Assembly: GCA_016703645.1 (NCBI GenBank)
Contig: JADJBR010000009.1
Location: 1,065,501 to 1,129,500 of the forward strand
DNA length: 64,000 nucleotides
Direction: 5' to 3'
Source: Zoogloea sp.
GTDB lineage: Bacteria; Pseudomonadota; Gammaproteobacteria; Burkholderiales; Rhodocyclaceae
The position numbers and the translations under genes were made by a program. Position 1 is the first letter of the stretch. Every line of letters starts with the position of its first letter. Of this stretch, positions 28,502 through 38,192 are shown piece after piece. Below the pieces are notes generated by a model. That model was not told the origin of the DNA, did not search any database, and worked only from the letters and a program-made list of their open reading frames with translations.

Positions 28502-29041
28502 GTGAATACTTCCAGCCCATTGTGGAAAAAGCGTCTCGTCCTCAGCGCACTGGCCGCGATCCTGCCCCTGTCCGCCGTGGCGGATGGCCGTCATTCGGCG
28601 TCTTCCCTGCACGGACGTTGCGACGGGCCGCCGCCCGTGGGGAACGTCGCCATGTATCCGCATCATGAGATGGGGCGGCCGGGCATGCATCCGGGCATGA
28701 TGCCGCACCTCCCCTTCCTTCATCGTATCGAGTTGAGTGAAGCGCAGCAGGACAAGGTCTTTGATCTGATGACCGCCAACCTGCCCGCCGAGCGGGCCAA
28801 GGCCAAGCTTGCCCGCAAGGCCATGGACGATCTGCGCAAGCTGGGTGCGGCCGATGCCTTTGATCCCGTCAAAGCGCGGGAACTGGCGGCCGCCCACAGT
28901 CAGGCCATGGCGGATCTGTTGGTGATGCGGGCGGAGACCGAGGCCAAAGTGCGCGCGCTGCTCACAGCCGAGCAGCGCAGCAGGATCGATGCCGCCGAAC
29001 GTGACGGTGGCGGGCGCTGCGCCCCGTCGAAGCGTTCGTAG
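28502..29041 (+). CDS. Spy/CpxP-like periplasmic protein
   Basis: The 179-residue precursor starts at GTG 28502 (CGGAG five bases before). It has a signal peptide ending AVADG, a His/Met-rich segment (MYPHHEMGRPGMHPGMMPH) that could bind metal, and a helical region with LTXXQ-type repeats (LSEAQQDKVFDL and LTAEQRSRI). Spy and CpxP are periplasmic chaperone or stress proteins. The convergent two-component genes next to it may be its regulators. Confidence 0.8.
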   Translation: MNTSSPLWKKRLVLSALAAILPLSAVADGRHSASSLHGRCDGPPPVGNVAMYPHHEMGRPGMHPGMMPHLPFLHRIELSEAQQDKVFDLMTANLPAERAKAKLARKAMDDLRKLGAADAFDPVKARELAAAHSQAMADLLVMRAETEAKVRALLTAEQRSRIDAAERDGGGRCAPSKRS

Positions 29042-29171
29042 GCAGGTGATCTGCCTGCACGGCCGCGGCCTGTATGTTCGCCCACGCGGCCACCCGGAGG
29101 CTCGCTAGAGGGCAAGAGTGACCCCATCACCGGGCATAGCCATCGTCACTCTCCTGCCTGGCGCACCGTGA

Positions 29172-29900
29172 TCATTCCATGTGGCAAGGGGCGGTAAGGA
29201 GGTAGCCATAGGCCGTGACGGTCTTCACTGGAAGGGGTTGGCCACCTTCTTCCAGGCACTTGCGGCGCAGGCGGGTCAGGAGGACGTCAATCCGCGCGAA
29301 GTCGACGCTGAGGTGGTTGCCCCACAAGCTGTCGGCGATCTCGCGTTTGCTGACCTGGGCGTTGCAGCCGACCTTGACCAGACATTGCAGGAACTTGAAT
29401 TCCTGAGCGGAGAGGGAGATCGCCCTTCCTTCCGGTGAACGCAGAACCCAGTCGACCGGGTTGAGCCTCCACCCCGGCGTGGTGGCTTGGGGAGGCAAGG
29501 GCATCGGTGCCTGGCTCAGGCGCCGGGACAGGGCTTCGATGTTGGCAACGATTTCCCGCATGGCTGCCGGTTTCTGCAGGTAGATATCGGCGCCGCACTC
29601 AAAGGCACGAACGCGATCCTCGACGGTATCGTGCGCGCTAATGACGATCACACCGAGTGTTGGAATCTGGCGCAGGTGACGGCAGGCGGAATAGCCGTCC
29701 TCGCCGGGGAGCCCGAGGTCGAGAAGAACGATGTCCACCGGTTCGACCACCAGTTGCCGATATGCCGCTTCGGCACTGTCCGTGCCCCAGGTTTGATAGC
29801 CGGATGCCACCAGGTAATCCACAACGGCATCGCGCAGATCATGCTCGTCTTCGACGACGGCGATGCGTGGCCGGGGTGTGGTCCGGGCGGGACTTGTCAT
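29172..29900 (-). CDS. OmpR-family response regulator
   Basis: In this 242-residue protein an N-terminal receiver (phospho-Asp in DIVLLDLGLPGEDGY, Lys in YLQKPA) is followed by a winged-helix DNA-binding domain (about residues 145-240, with SLSAQEFKFLQCLVKVG and RIDVLLTRLRRK). Its ATG overlaps the stop of the upstream sensor kinase (ATGA), so the two form a two-component pair. Target genes are unknown; the nearby Spy-like gene is a candidate. Confidence 0.93.
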   Translation of the reverse strand: MTSPARTTPRPRIAVVEDEHDLRDAVVDYLVASGYQTWGTDSAEAAYRQLVVEPVDIVLLDLGLPGEDGYSACRHLRQIPTLGVIVISAHDTVEDRVRAFECGADIYLQKPAAMREIVANIEALSRRLSQAPMPLPPQATTPGWRLNPVDWVLRSPEGRAISLSAQEFKFLQCLVKVGCNAQVSKREIADSLWGNHLSVDFARIDVLLTRLRRKCLEEGGQPLPVKTVTAYGYLLTAPCHME

Positions 29901-32086
29901 CCAAGATCCTCCGCGGAATCGGGGCTGGGGTCGGTAAGGGGAAGGCGGACGGTGGCGACCGTGCCTTCTCCACCTCTACTTTCCAAGTGTAGCTGACCAT
30001 TGTGCAGGGTGACGATCCGGGACACGAGGGTCAATCCCAAGCCGGCGCCCGGCACCTGAGCGACATTCTTGCCCCGATGGAACTTCTTCATCACCAGATC
30101 CATGTCCCCAGCGGGTATCCCGATACCCTGATCCCGCACCCACAGCACCAGCCAACCCGCCTGATCCAGTCGGGCGCCGAGCGTCACCGTGGTGCCGGCC
30201 GGGGAATACTTGAGCCCGTTGTCCATCAGATTGATGAGTAGCACTTCGAGGAGGTGCGCATCCGCCTTCAGTACCACTCCCGGTGCGCGGTTGTGCAGTT
30301 CCAGGGTATGTTCGGGCCCCGCCAGCCGGGCCTTGTCCAGCACCGTTCTCAGGAAGCCATCCAGTTCAATGGGCTGCACCTGCAAGGTCCAGCCCAGGCT
30401 CTCCAGACGGTCCTGAGTCAGGCAGTTCTCGAAGAAGTCTGCCAGTCGCCTCGCGCCCCGGCGGATGCGGGCGATCGCCGCCGATGAAGAAGCCAATGGA
30501 TCCGCATGCACTTGCAGCACTTCGCAGTTTGATTCGATGATCGCCAGGGGGACGCGGACTTCGTGGGAGATCATTGACAGGAACTGGCGCTGGTCGGTCA
30601 GCAAGGTCTGCAGGTGAGCCGTCAGCTGTTCGGCAACCTCCTTGGCATCGCGGATTTCGGCCTCCAAGGCGTGGCGTGCCGTGACGTCCATTCCAATGGA
30701 GAGGGTGCCAAGCGGGTTTCCCAGGTCGTCGAAGTAGCGGGCGTTCTGCCACTGGCACAGGAGTTCACGACCATCCTTGGTGACGTTTCGGTTGATCGAA
30801 TGGGTGGAGACGTCCTGACGCGCTGCGGTGTTGAGCACCAAGGCCACATGGTCGCGCTCCCTTTCAGGAACCAGGACCTGGATATCCTTGCCGCGGGCCT
30901 CGACTGCGCTCCAGCCGAAGATGTCTTCTGCGGCCCGATTCCAGTCCAGGATGATGCCTTGTGCGTCTGCCACGATGAAGGCGACAGGGGCATTGTCGAA
31001 GACGGTGAGTTGGCGTTTCAGGCTGGCTGCCTGACGTCGGCTGTTTCTTGAAACGTATATGAACGCGCATGCCAGGAGCAGCAACAGCAGGCCCGCTGCC
31101 CCGATTATCTTGTAGAAGCTCCGCATGTCGAGGGAGGGGGGCGCCGGATCAAAGACGAAGCCTTCCAGATCAAAGCCCGGACGCATAAGACCCAGCTCGG
31201 TATAGACTTCGGCGATGTGTTGCCAGCGTCCCGGATGCATGTATCCCACAGGCAGCAGATCCATCGCCATGAGGGGCCGCATGGCCTCGGCCTCAAACAG
31301 GAGTTCGTCGAGCTTGGCCGCAGGGTTGTAACGCCGCTGGATCAACTCGGCGATCTCCTTGGGGTGGGCCATGGCGTATTCCCACCCTTTGAGACTCGCT
31401 TCGCGGAAGGCGCGTACCCGTCCCGGATGTGCCCGCAGGTACGCCTCGGTAGTGCACAGGTTATCGCCGTAGAAGTCGATGCCTGCCGACCGGGGTGAGA
31501 AAAGCTGGTAGTTCAGGTTGAGGCGCTGGATGTGGTAGGTCTGGTTGGTGATGTATACGGTGAAGGCATCCACCGAGCTCCGGAAGTGGTCTTCCAGTTT
31601 CTGGCTCGGCGGGACCGGATTGAACCGGTCCTGGGTCAGCCCTTCCCGCTTCATGTAGGCATAAATCTCGGCGGCAGCGGGGTCCAGCATGATGTGCTTT
31701 CCCGCCAGATCATGAATGGAGCGGATACCCGTTTCGTTCCGCACCGCCAGGGCGAGCGCCGAATGCTGGAACACGGCTGCCAAGGCAACCACGGGTGCGC
31801 CGGCTTCCCGGTCCAGCAGCAGGCTTGAATTCCATACCCCGAAGTCGGCGCGACCGTCCAGCAGGCGGGGGATGACGTCCTGCGCCGGCCCTGCTTCCAG
31901 GATTTCGACGTTCATGCCCGCCGCTTCGTAATAGCCCTTCTCTTTGGCCGCGTAGTAGCCGGCGAACTGGAATCGATGCTGCCACTTCAGCTGCAGGCGA
32001 ACGAGTGGCAGCGCTTCCGCCTGGACGACCGGGCCGGAGAGCAACAGCAAGTGCCCGACGAGGGCGACGGCTATGATTCGGGGCAT
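29897..32086 (-). CDS. Sensor histidine kinase with fused NMT1/THI5-like solute-binding domain
   Basis: In this 729-residue protein a signal peptide leads a periplasmic domain of the NMT1/THI5/SsuA type (about residues 28-300). Its opening, RLQLKWQHRFQFAGYYAAKEKGYY, is nearly that of pyrimidine-precursor (HMP) binding proteins. A membrane helix (about 330-352), PAS (about 365-485), HisKA (MISHEVRVPLAI, His near 507) and a HATPase domain (NLMDNGLKYSPAG, DQGIGIP, GAGLGLTLV) follow. It would sense a small molecule in the periplasm and phosphorylate the coupled OmpR regulator. The ligand could be a thiamin precursor, sulfonate or nitrile-like compound; the sequence does not decide. Confidence 0.92.
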   Translation of the reverse strand: MPRIIAVALVGHLLLLSGPVVQAEALPLVRLQLKWQHRFQFAGYYAAKEKGYYEAAGMNVEILEAGPAQDVIPRLLDGRADFGVWNSSLLLDREAGAPVVALAAVFQHSALALAVRNETGIRSIHDLAGKHIMLDPAAAEIYAYMKREGLTQDRFNPVPPSQKLEDHFRSSVDAFTVYITNQTYHIQRLNLNYQLFSPRSAGIDFYGDNLCTTEAYLRAHPGRVRAFREASLKGWEYAMAHPKEIAELIQRRYNPAAKLDELLFEAEAMRPLMAMDLLPVGYMHPGRWQHIAEVYTELGLMRPGFDLEGFVFDPAPPSLDMRSFYKIIGAAGLLLLLLACAFIYVSRNSRRQAASLKRQLTVFDNAPVAFIVADAQGIILDWNRAAEDIFGWSAVEARGKDIQVLVPERERDHVALVLNTAARQDVSTHSINRNVTKDGRELLCQWQNARYFDDLGNPLGTLSIGMDVTARHALEAEIRDAKEVAEQLTAHLQTLLTDQRQFLSMISHEVRVPLAIIESNCEVLQVHADPLASSSAAIARIRRGARRLADFFENCLTQDRLESLGWTLQVQPIELDGFLRTVLDKARLAGPEHTLELHNRAPGVVLKADAHLLEVLLINLMDNGLKYSPAGTTVTLGARLDQAGWLVLWVRDQGIGIPAGDMDLVMKKFHRGKNVAQVPGAGLGLTLVSRIVTLHNGQLHLESRGGEGTVATVRLPLTDPSPDSAEDLG

Positions 32087-32257
32087 GCTGGAAGGAGAAG
32101 CTGGCAGCGCGACACAACGCGCTTGATGGACAACGATACGCGATCCATTGGTGTGGGCACAGGAAAGAAAGGGAAAGAACCTGTTAGGCCTTGAGGCCCA
32201 CGCCAGGCGTTACGATTTGCAGGTCGTCGGATTCCCCGATCATCCCTTGCCCCACCG

Positions 32258-33286
32258 ATGTCGCCCATTCGCATGTCCTCCCACCGCCCAGGCCGGCTGC
32301 CGCGGCTGCCCTTTGGCGAGCGGTGGACAGGGCCGGAGCGCGTCATTGATCCGGAACAGACGGACCTCACGCTCCATGCACGTACCGTGAGGCGGCTCGC
32401 GTTTCCGGATACCGCCGAGATGCTTGCCGTGAGAACGGCCGCGGTGCAAGTCGGGGCGCTGGAGTTCATAGCGGCCATCCACCCGCCGATGGTGATGGAC
32501 CTGGGAGAAGCGTCCGACCCTTCCGTCATCATTCCCCGATACGGTGCGACGACGTGTTCAACCGGCATGACCCGCTACACGGCGAGGGCCGGACTGAGTG
32601 TCGCCTTCCTGTCCGGCGCCGCCCAGGTGGTGGAAACGGGCCTGGTATCGGTGGTGGCAGTTCGTCTCGATAGCATCCGCCTGCGTCACACCGCCCGAAG
32701 CATGCATGGTGATCGTCCGGGGAGGCCACCTGACCTGGATCTGGCGGGCAATCGGGAGTTGTCCCTCCATGCGGGTGGCCTTCCGATGGAGCGGATGCTT
32801 GGTCATCTTTTCGAACTCTTCGATCTCGTCCCTGCCTCCGGGCTGGCGCAGTTGGGCCTGGACGATCTGTTCTACCGTTACATGGTGAACCTGCTGTGCC
32901 CCGAACTCCATGGGCCGATGGCGAATCCGGTACTTGCCCCGCCTGGTTCGCTCAGGCGTGAAGTTGATGTGGTATGTGAATACGTCCGCGCCCATTTTTC
33001 CGAACCGATTACCCTGACCGTACTGGAAAGCATCAGCGGCCTCTCCCAGCGCAGCCTGCAGCTTGCCTTTCAAAAGCAGTTTGGCTGTACTCCGATGCAA
33101 TGGGTACGGCAGATCCGCCTCGACATGGCCCGCAAAGTGCTCCTGAATGCGCGTCCGGGCGACACGGTGACCAAAATTGCGCTGGACTGCGGATTTACCC
33201 AGTTGAGCGGATTTTCCCAGGCGTTCCTCGCTCGTTTTGGCGAGTTGCCTTCGGATACGTTGCGTCAGAACCTGGCGGGCCCCTGA
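32258..33286 (+). CDS. AraC family transcriptional regulator (AraC_binding_2-like)
   Basis: The 342-residue protein has a long N-terminal sensor region and a C-terminal AraC helix-turn-helix pair (LTVLESISGLSQRSLQLAFQ and VTKIALDCGFTQLSGFSQAF; residues about 235-335). This size fits the group with an AraC-binding-like domain that controls aromatic degradation genes. It is divergent from the sensor kinase operon. ATG 32273 (MSSHRPG) is an alternative start. Target and effector are unknown. Confidence 0.85.
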   Translation: MSPIRMSSHRPGRLPRLPFGERWTGPERVIDPEQTDLTLHARTVRRLAFPDTAEMLAVRTAAVQVGALEFIAAIHPPMVMDLGEASDPSVIIPRYGATTCSTGMTRYTARAGLSVAFLSGAAQVVETGLVSVVAVRLDSIRLRHTARSMHGDRPGRPPDLDLAGNRELSLHAGGLPMERMLGHLFELFDLVPASGLAQLGLDDLFYRYMVNLLCPELHGPMANPVLAPPGSLRREVDVVCEYVRAHFSEPITLTVLESISGLSQRSLQLAFQKQFGCTPMQWVRQIRLDMARKVLLNARPGDTVTKIALDCGFTQLSGFSQAFLARFGELPSDTLRQNLAGP

Positions 33287-33293
33287 AGCCATC

Positions 33294-34298
33294 TCATTTC
33301 CTTCGCCCGAGTTCCAAAGCCCCCTCGGGCAAATCCCCGGCTCGCGGCGAGGCGACATAACGCACGATGCCGCTTTCCGCACTTTCTGCCGGTTGGCCGC
33401 AAGCAAAATGGCCATGCTCGCCCAGCGCCTGTCGCTCCCCTCTGACGAAACGTTCCGGCCCGCCGGATTCGAGGAGGTAGGTGCCGTTGGTGCTGGTGTC
33501 GATCAGGTAGAAGCGATTGTTCTGCCACTCGATGCGCGCATGTTGCCGGGAGGTGAACTGATCGTCGACCACGATGTGATTTGCGGGGTCGCGGCCCACG
33601 AGTAGCGGTGGATGGTCCTCATCAAGCGTCCAGGAGCGGCCTTGATGGCCGATCCACAGTGTAGGGCGCTGTGTCCGGGTGTGTTTCCGTAGCTCGGCGG
33701 GCGTGGGCAGGGACGTGTCGGCGAGTTTGAAGACTGGGCCGCAGGGTTTGCCGTCCTTGCCGGCTTCCAGAGGCGCGAGCCGCAGCAGCAGGGGGGCCGG
33801 CAGGGCGTCCCGCAGGGCACTGGAAACGAGCACGCCGTCTGGATCGGACACGAGTTCGGCCACGTTGCGTGCAAGGTTTTCTGCGGGTTCGTTGCACGCC
33901 TCGGCGTCCCTCACCATGACCGCACCCGCCCGCAGTGTTAGCTTGATCCCCTTCATCGGTAGCAGGGCGCGAATCCGCTCGAGCATTTCCCGGGCGGCCA
34001 GCAAGGTCAGAGTGGGGGCTGGAAAGCTGGCGATCAGACGGTCCTCGAAGACATCGGTGCGGCTGGCTGAATGGCGTCGTGCGCAGTGGGTGATGCGATT
34101 GAGACACCGCTCCATGGCGTAGGCCGCCTCGGTTGGGCCGAGCCGTTCGGATAGCTGCAGTTTGCCCGCCACCTCGGCATGGAGCACGCAGAGCCCGATG
34201 CGTGGGATTTCATCCGTGTCGTGCATCGATTGCGGCAGTATCTGCCCGGATTCTCCGTTGGCGAGGAGCGCTTTGCCCGGAGGGTTGGGGCCCATCAT
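33294..34298 (-). CDS. Degenerate class III cyclase-like domain with C-terminal FHA domain
   Basis: The N-terminal region of this 334-residue protein (about residues 32-180) has the layout of a class III nucleotide cyclase (LCVLHAEVAGKLQLSERLG). The usual metal-binding Asp of FADVVGST is Glu here, and the GDE turn is replaced by FED, so it is probably not catalytic. The C-terminal FHA domain (about 215-315) keeps the phosphothreonine-binding residues: GRDPANHI, SRQHARI and STNGTYL. FHA domains bind phosphothreonine peptides, suggesting a partner Ser/Thr kinase elsewhere. It lies 25 bp after a hypothetical gene on the same strand. ATG 34226 is a shorter alternative start. Confidence 0.82.
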   Translation of the reverse strand: MMGPNPPGKALLANGESGQILPQSMHDTDEIPRIGLCVLHAEVAGKLQLSERLGPTEAAYAMERCLNRITHCARRHSASRTDVFEDRLIASFPAPTLTLLAAREMLERIRALLPMKGIKLTLRAGAVMVRDAEACNEPAENLARNVAELVSDPDGVLVSSALRDALPAPLLLRLAPLEAGKDGKPCGPVFKLADTSLPTPAELRKHTRTQRPTLWIGHQGRSWTLDEDHPPLLVGRDPANHIVVDDQFTSRQHARIEWQNNRFYLIDTSTNGTYLLESGGPERFVRGERQALGEHGHFACGQPAESAESGIVRYVASPRAGDLPEGALELGRRK

Positions 34299-34323
34299 GG
34301 TCTGTATGTCCTGCTCGGGAGAT

Positions 34324-34701
34324 CTATCCGGCGTAGGGGTGCGAGGCGCTTGTGCCGGCGGAATGGCCGTCGCGTTTGTCTGCCGGGGTGCAGGATTGGT
34401 GTTCAGGCCGATTTCGGAATGCCACCGTTTCGCGGGTATTCGAGGCGGGCACCGCCGCGATGTCGACGGCGAGCGCGTGGTTCGTCAAGATCAGGCCGAA
34501 GTCGCCCCTCCAGGTGGGAGAGTTGCCGCTGATGCCTGGTTCCTGCTTGGCGCTCATGTCGTCGATATGGCGGCTCGCGAAGATTTCGGCGGCAAGAATC
34601 GCCAGTGCCGGATCATCGAAACCGTCTGCCGAAGGAACCCTCTTGAACATATGGAGCGGGATTCCCTTGCAATCAAGGATGTCGTACATCCCGTCCCACA
34701 T
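34324..34701 (-). CDS. Hypothetical protein upstream of the FHA gene
   Basis: This 125-residue protein starts at ATG 34701, which has GGGAG eight bases upstream; the longer ORF (34767) lacks such a site. The first 70 residues look folded (MWDGMYDILDCKGIPLHMFK, ASRHIDDMS), and the C-terminal third is polar and low-complexity. There is no signal peptide or membrane segment. I do not recognise a family. It is probably in an operon with the FHA protein (25-bp gap). Confidence 0.55.
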   Translation of the reverse strand: MWDGMYDILDCKGIPLHMFKRVPSADGFDDPALAILAAEIFASRHIDDMSAKQEPGISGNSPTWRGDFGLILTNHALAVDIAAVPASNTRETVAFRNRPEHQSCTPADKRDGHSAGTSASHPYAG

Positions 34702-34980
34702 GTGCGTAACTCCCTTCCGTCGTAACGCGTAGGCTCGAAAGGAGAGGGGGCATGAAGGTTTGGGCATTGGTCTTTCCTGCTTCCGGGATCAGCGTGTCGT
34801 CCAATGGGGAGCGTTGTGCTGGGTGTGTTACTCCGCGAACGGGTTGGATCGGACAGTCATGCCAGGATCACCCCCGTTACGTGTTCGCGCTCAACTGAGC
34901 GGGCAAGTGTATTTCCCCGAGGCATACCCCACTATCGAAAATCCGCAATGCAGGGCTGTCAAAGCGAAATCAGGGTGTGG
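34702..34980. other. Gene-free region between the hypothetical gene and katG
   Basis: The 323-bp gap to katG holds the upstream region of the 34324-34701 gene and, at its right end, the hairpin after katG. I see no convincing ORF, RNA or repeat in the rest. Confidence 0.5.
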
Positions 34981-34985
34981 TAAAT

Positions 34986-35018
34986 GGCCCGGTGCGGGGG
35001 ATAGGCCCGCGCCGGGCC
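34986..35018 (-). terminator. Hairpin after katG
   Basis: GGCCCGGTGCGGG (34986-34998) pairs with CCCGCGCCGGGCC (35006-35018), 12 of 13 positions matching, around a 7-base loop directly after the katG stop on the minus strand. The following T-rich stretch is short (ATTTACC), so efficiency as a rho-independent terminator is uncertain. Confidence 0.55.
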
Positions 35019-35024
35019 ACGGGC

Positions 35025-37235
<2,211 letters not shown>

Positions 37236-37393
37236 TTATGGGTATGGGACAGGTGAATCGAGTCTAGGGTTGCACTGTCACCGCATCCAATTGCATTTGG
37301 CGATGCAGACCATAGCCTCCGGACGCCCGGGGTGAATCTCAGGGGAGGCGGCCTTTCCTGCCGGGGTGGCGAAAAGGCCTGTGGGGGCCGGGC

Positions 37394-38041
37394 TCAGGGG
37401 GCCAGGCGCTGCCGGATCCAGCCGCCGCCCTCGGCGAGGCGATAGGCAATCCGGTCGTGGAGGCGGGAGCTGCGTCCCTGCCAGAATTCCCAGTAATCGG
37501 GTTCGAGTCGGTAGCCGCCCCAATGGGGCGGGCGGGGAGGATTGAGGCCGAACCGGAGACCGTATTCCGCGGCGCGGGCGACGATGGTGCCGCGGCCGGG
37601 AATGGGCTGGCTTTGTTCTGAAGCCCAGGCGCCGATGCGGTGGGTGAGGGGGCGGCTGGCGAAATAGGTGTCGGATTCTTCGGCCGAGACCTTGCTTACC
37701 CGGCCTTCGATACGCACGACCCGCTCAAGCTCGACCCAATGAAACTGCAGGGCTGCGAAGGGATGGGCATCGAGTTCGCGGCCCTTGCGACTGGCGTAGT
37801 TGGTGTACCAGACGATGCCGCGGGCATCGAACCCCTTGATCAGCACCACCCGTGTGGATGGCCGGCCGTCGGCGCCGACGGTGGCGACCGTCATGGCGTT
37901 GGGCTCCGGCAATTGCTGGGCCAGGGCTTCGTCGAGCCAGCTACCGAATTGGGCCAGCGGGTCGGTGGCCACGTCGTCCACGTCGAGGCTGCCACGTTCG
38001 TAGGATTTGCGTAGGTCGGCGAGCTTGGAGGTGTCGCTCAT
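37394..38041 (-). CDS. pdxH: Pyridoxamine 5'-phosphate oxidase PdxH
   Basis: This 215-residue FMN enzyme oxidises pyridoxine or pyridoxamine 5'-phosphate to pyridoxal phosphate. FMN and substrate motifs are visible: [56 protein letters not shown] and the C-terminal RLHDRIAY. Length and order match the family. It starts 28 bp from a 123-bp palindromic repeat that separates it from the upstream GGDEF/EAL gene. The minus-strand c-di-GMP operon may read through into it. Confidence 0.96.
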   Translation of the reverse strand: MSDTSKLADLRKSYERGSLDVDDVATDPLAQFGSWLDEALAQQLPEPNAMTVATVGADGRPSTRVVLIKGFDARGIVWYTNYASRKGRELDAHPFAALQFHWVELERVVRIEGRVSKVSAEESDTYFASRPLTHRIGAWASEQSQPIPGRGTIVARAAEYGLRFGLNPPRPPHWGGYRLEPDYWEFWQGRSSRLHDRIAYRLAEGGGWIRQRLAP

Positions 38042-38069
38042 GGGAGGCTTTCCGGGAGCTTGAGATGTC

Positions 38070-38192
38070 AGAGGGTGTAAATAAATCTACTGCGCGACCC
38101 GATTTCGCCCCTGGGATGCTCGCCGTACCCTTGTACGGCTGCGCTTCTCGGGGCGAACTCGAACCGCTCGCTATAACTTCTTCACACCCTCT
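38070..38192. repeat. 123-bp imperfect palindrome (MITE-like), copy 1
   Basis: It starts AGAGGGTGT (38070-38078) and ends ACACCCTCT (38184-38192). The arms are imperfectly complementary and the centre is GCCGTAC-CCTT-GTACGGC. A second copy lies at 62770-62892. The right arm overlaps the 3' end of the GGDEF/EAL gene and supplies its last codons and stop (38171-38173). It could act as a two-way terminator. Confidence 0.75.

Noticed and set aside
34162-34725. Plus-strand frame opposite the hypothetical/FHA pair
   Set aside because: The minus-strand 34324-34701 gene has a strong ribosome site and a more protein-like composition; the plus-strand frame has neither.
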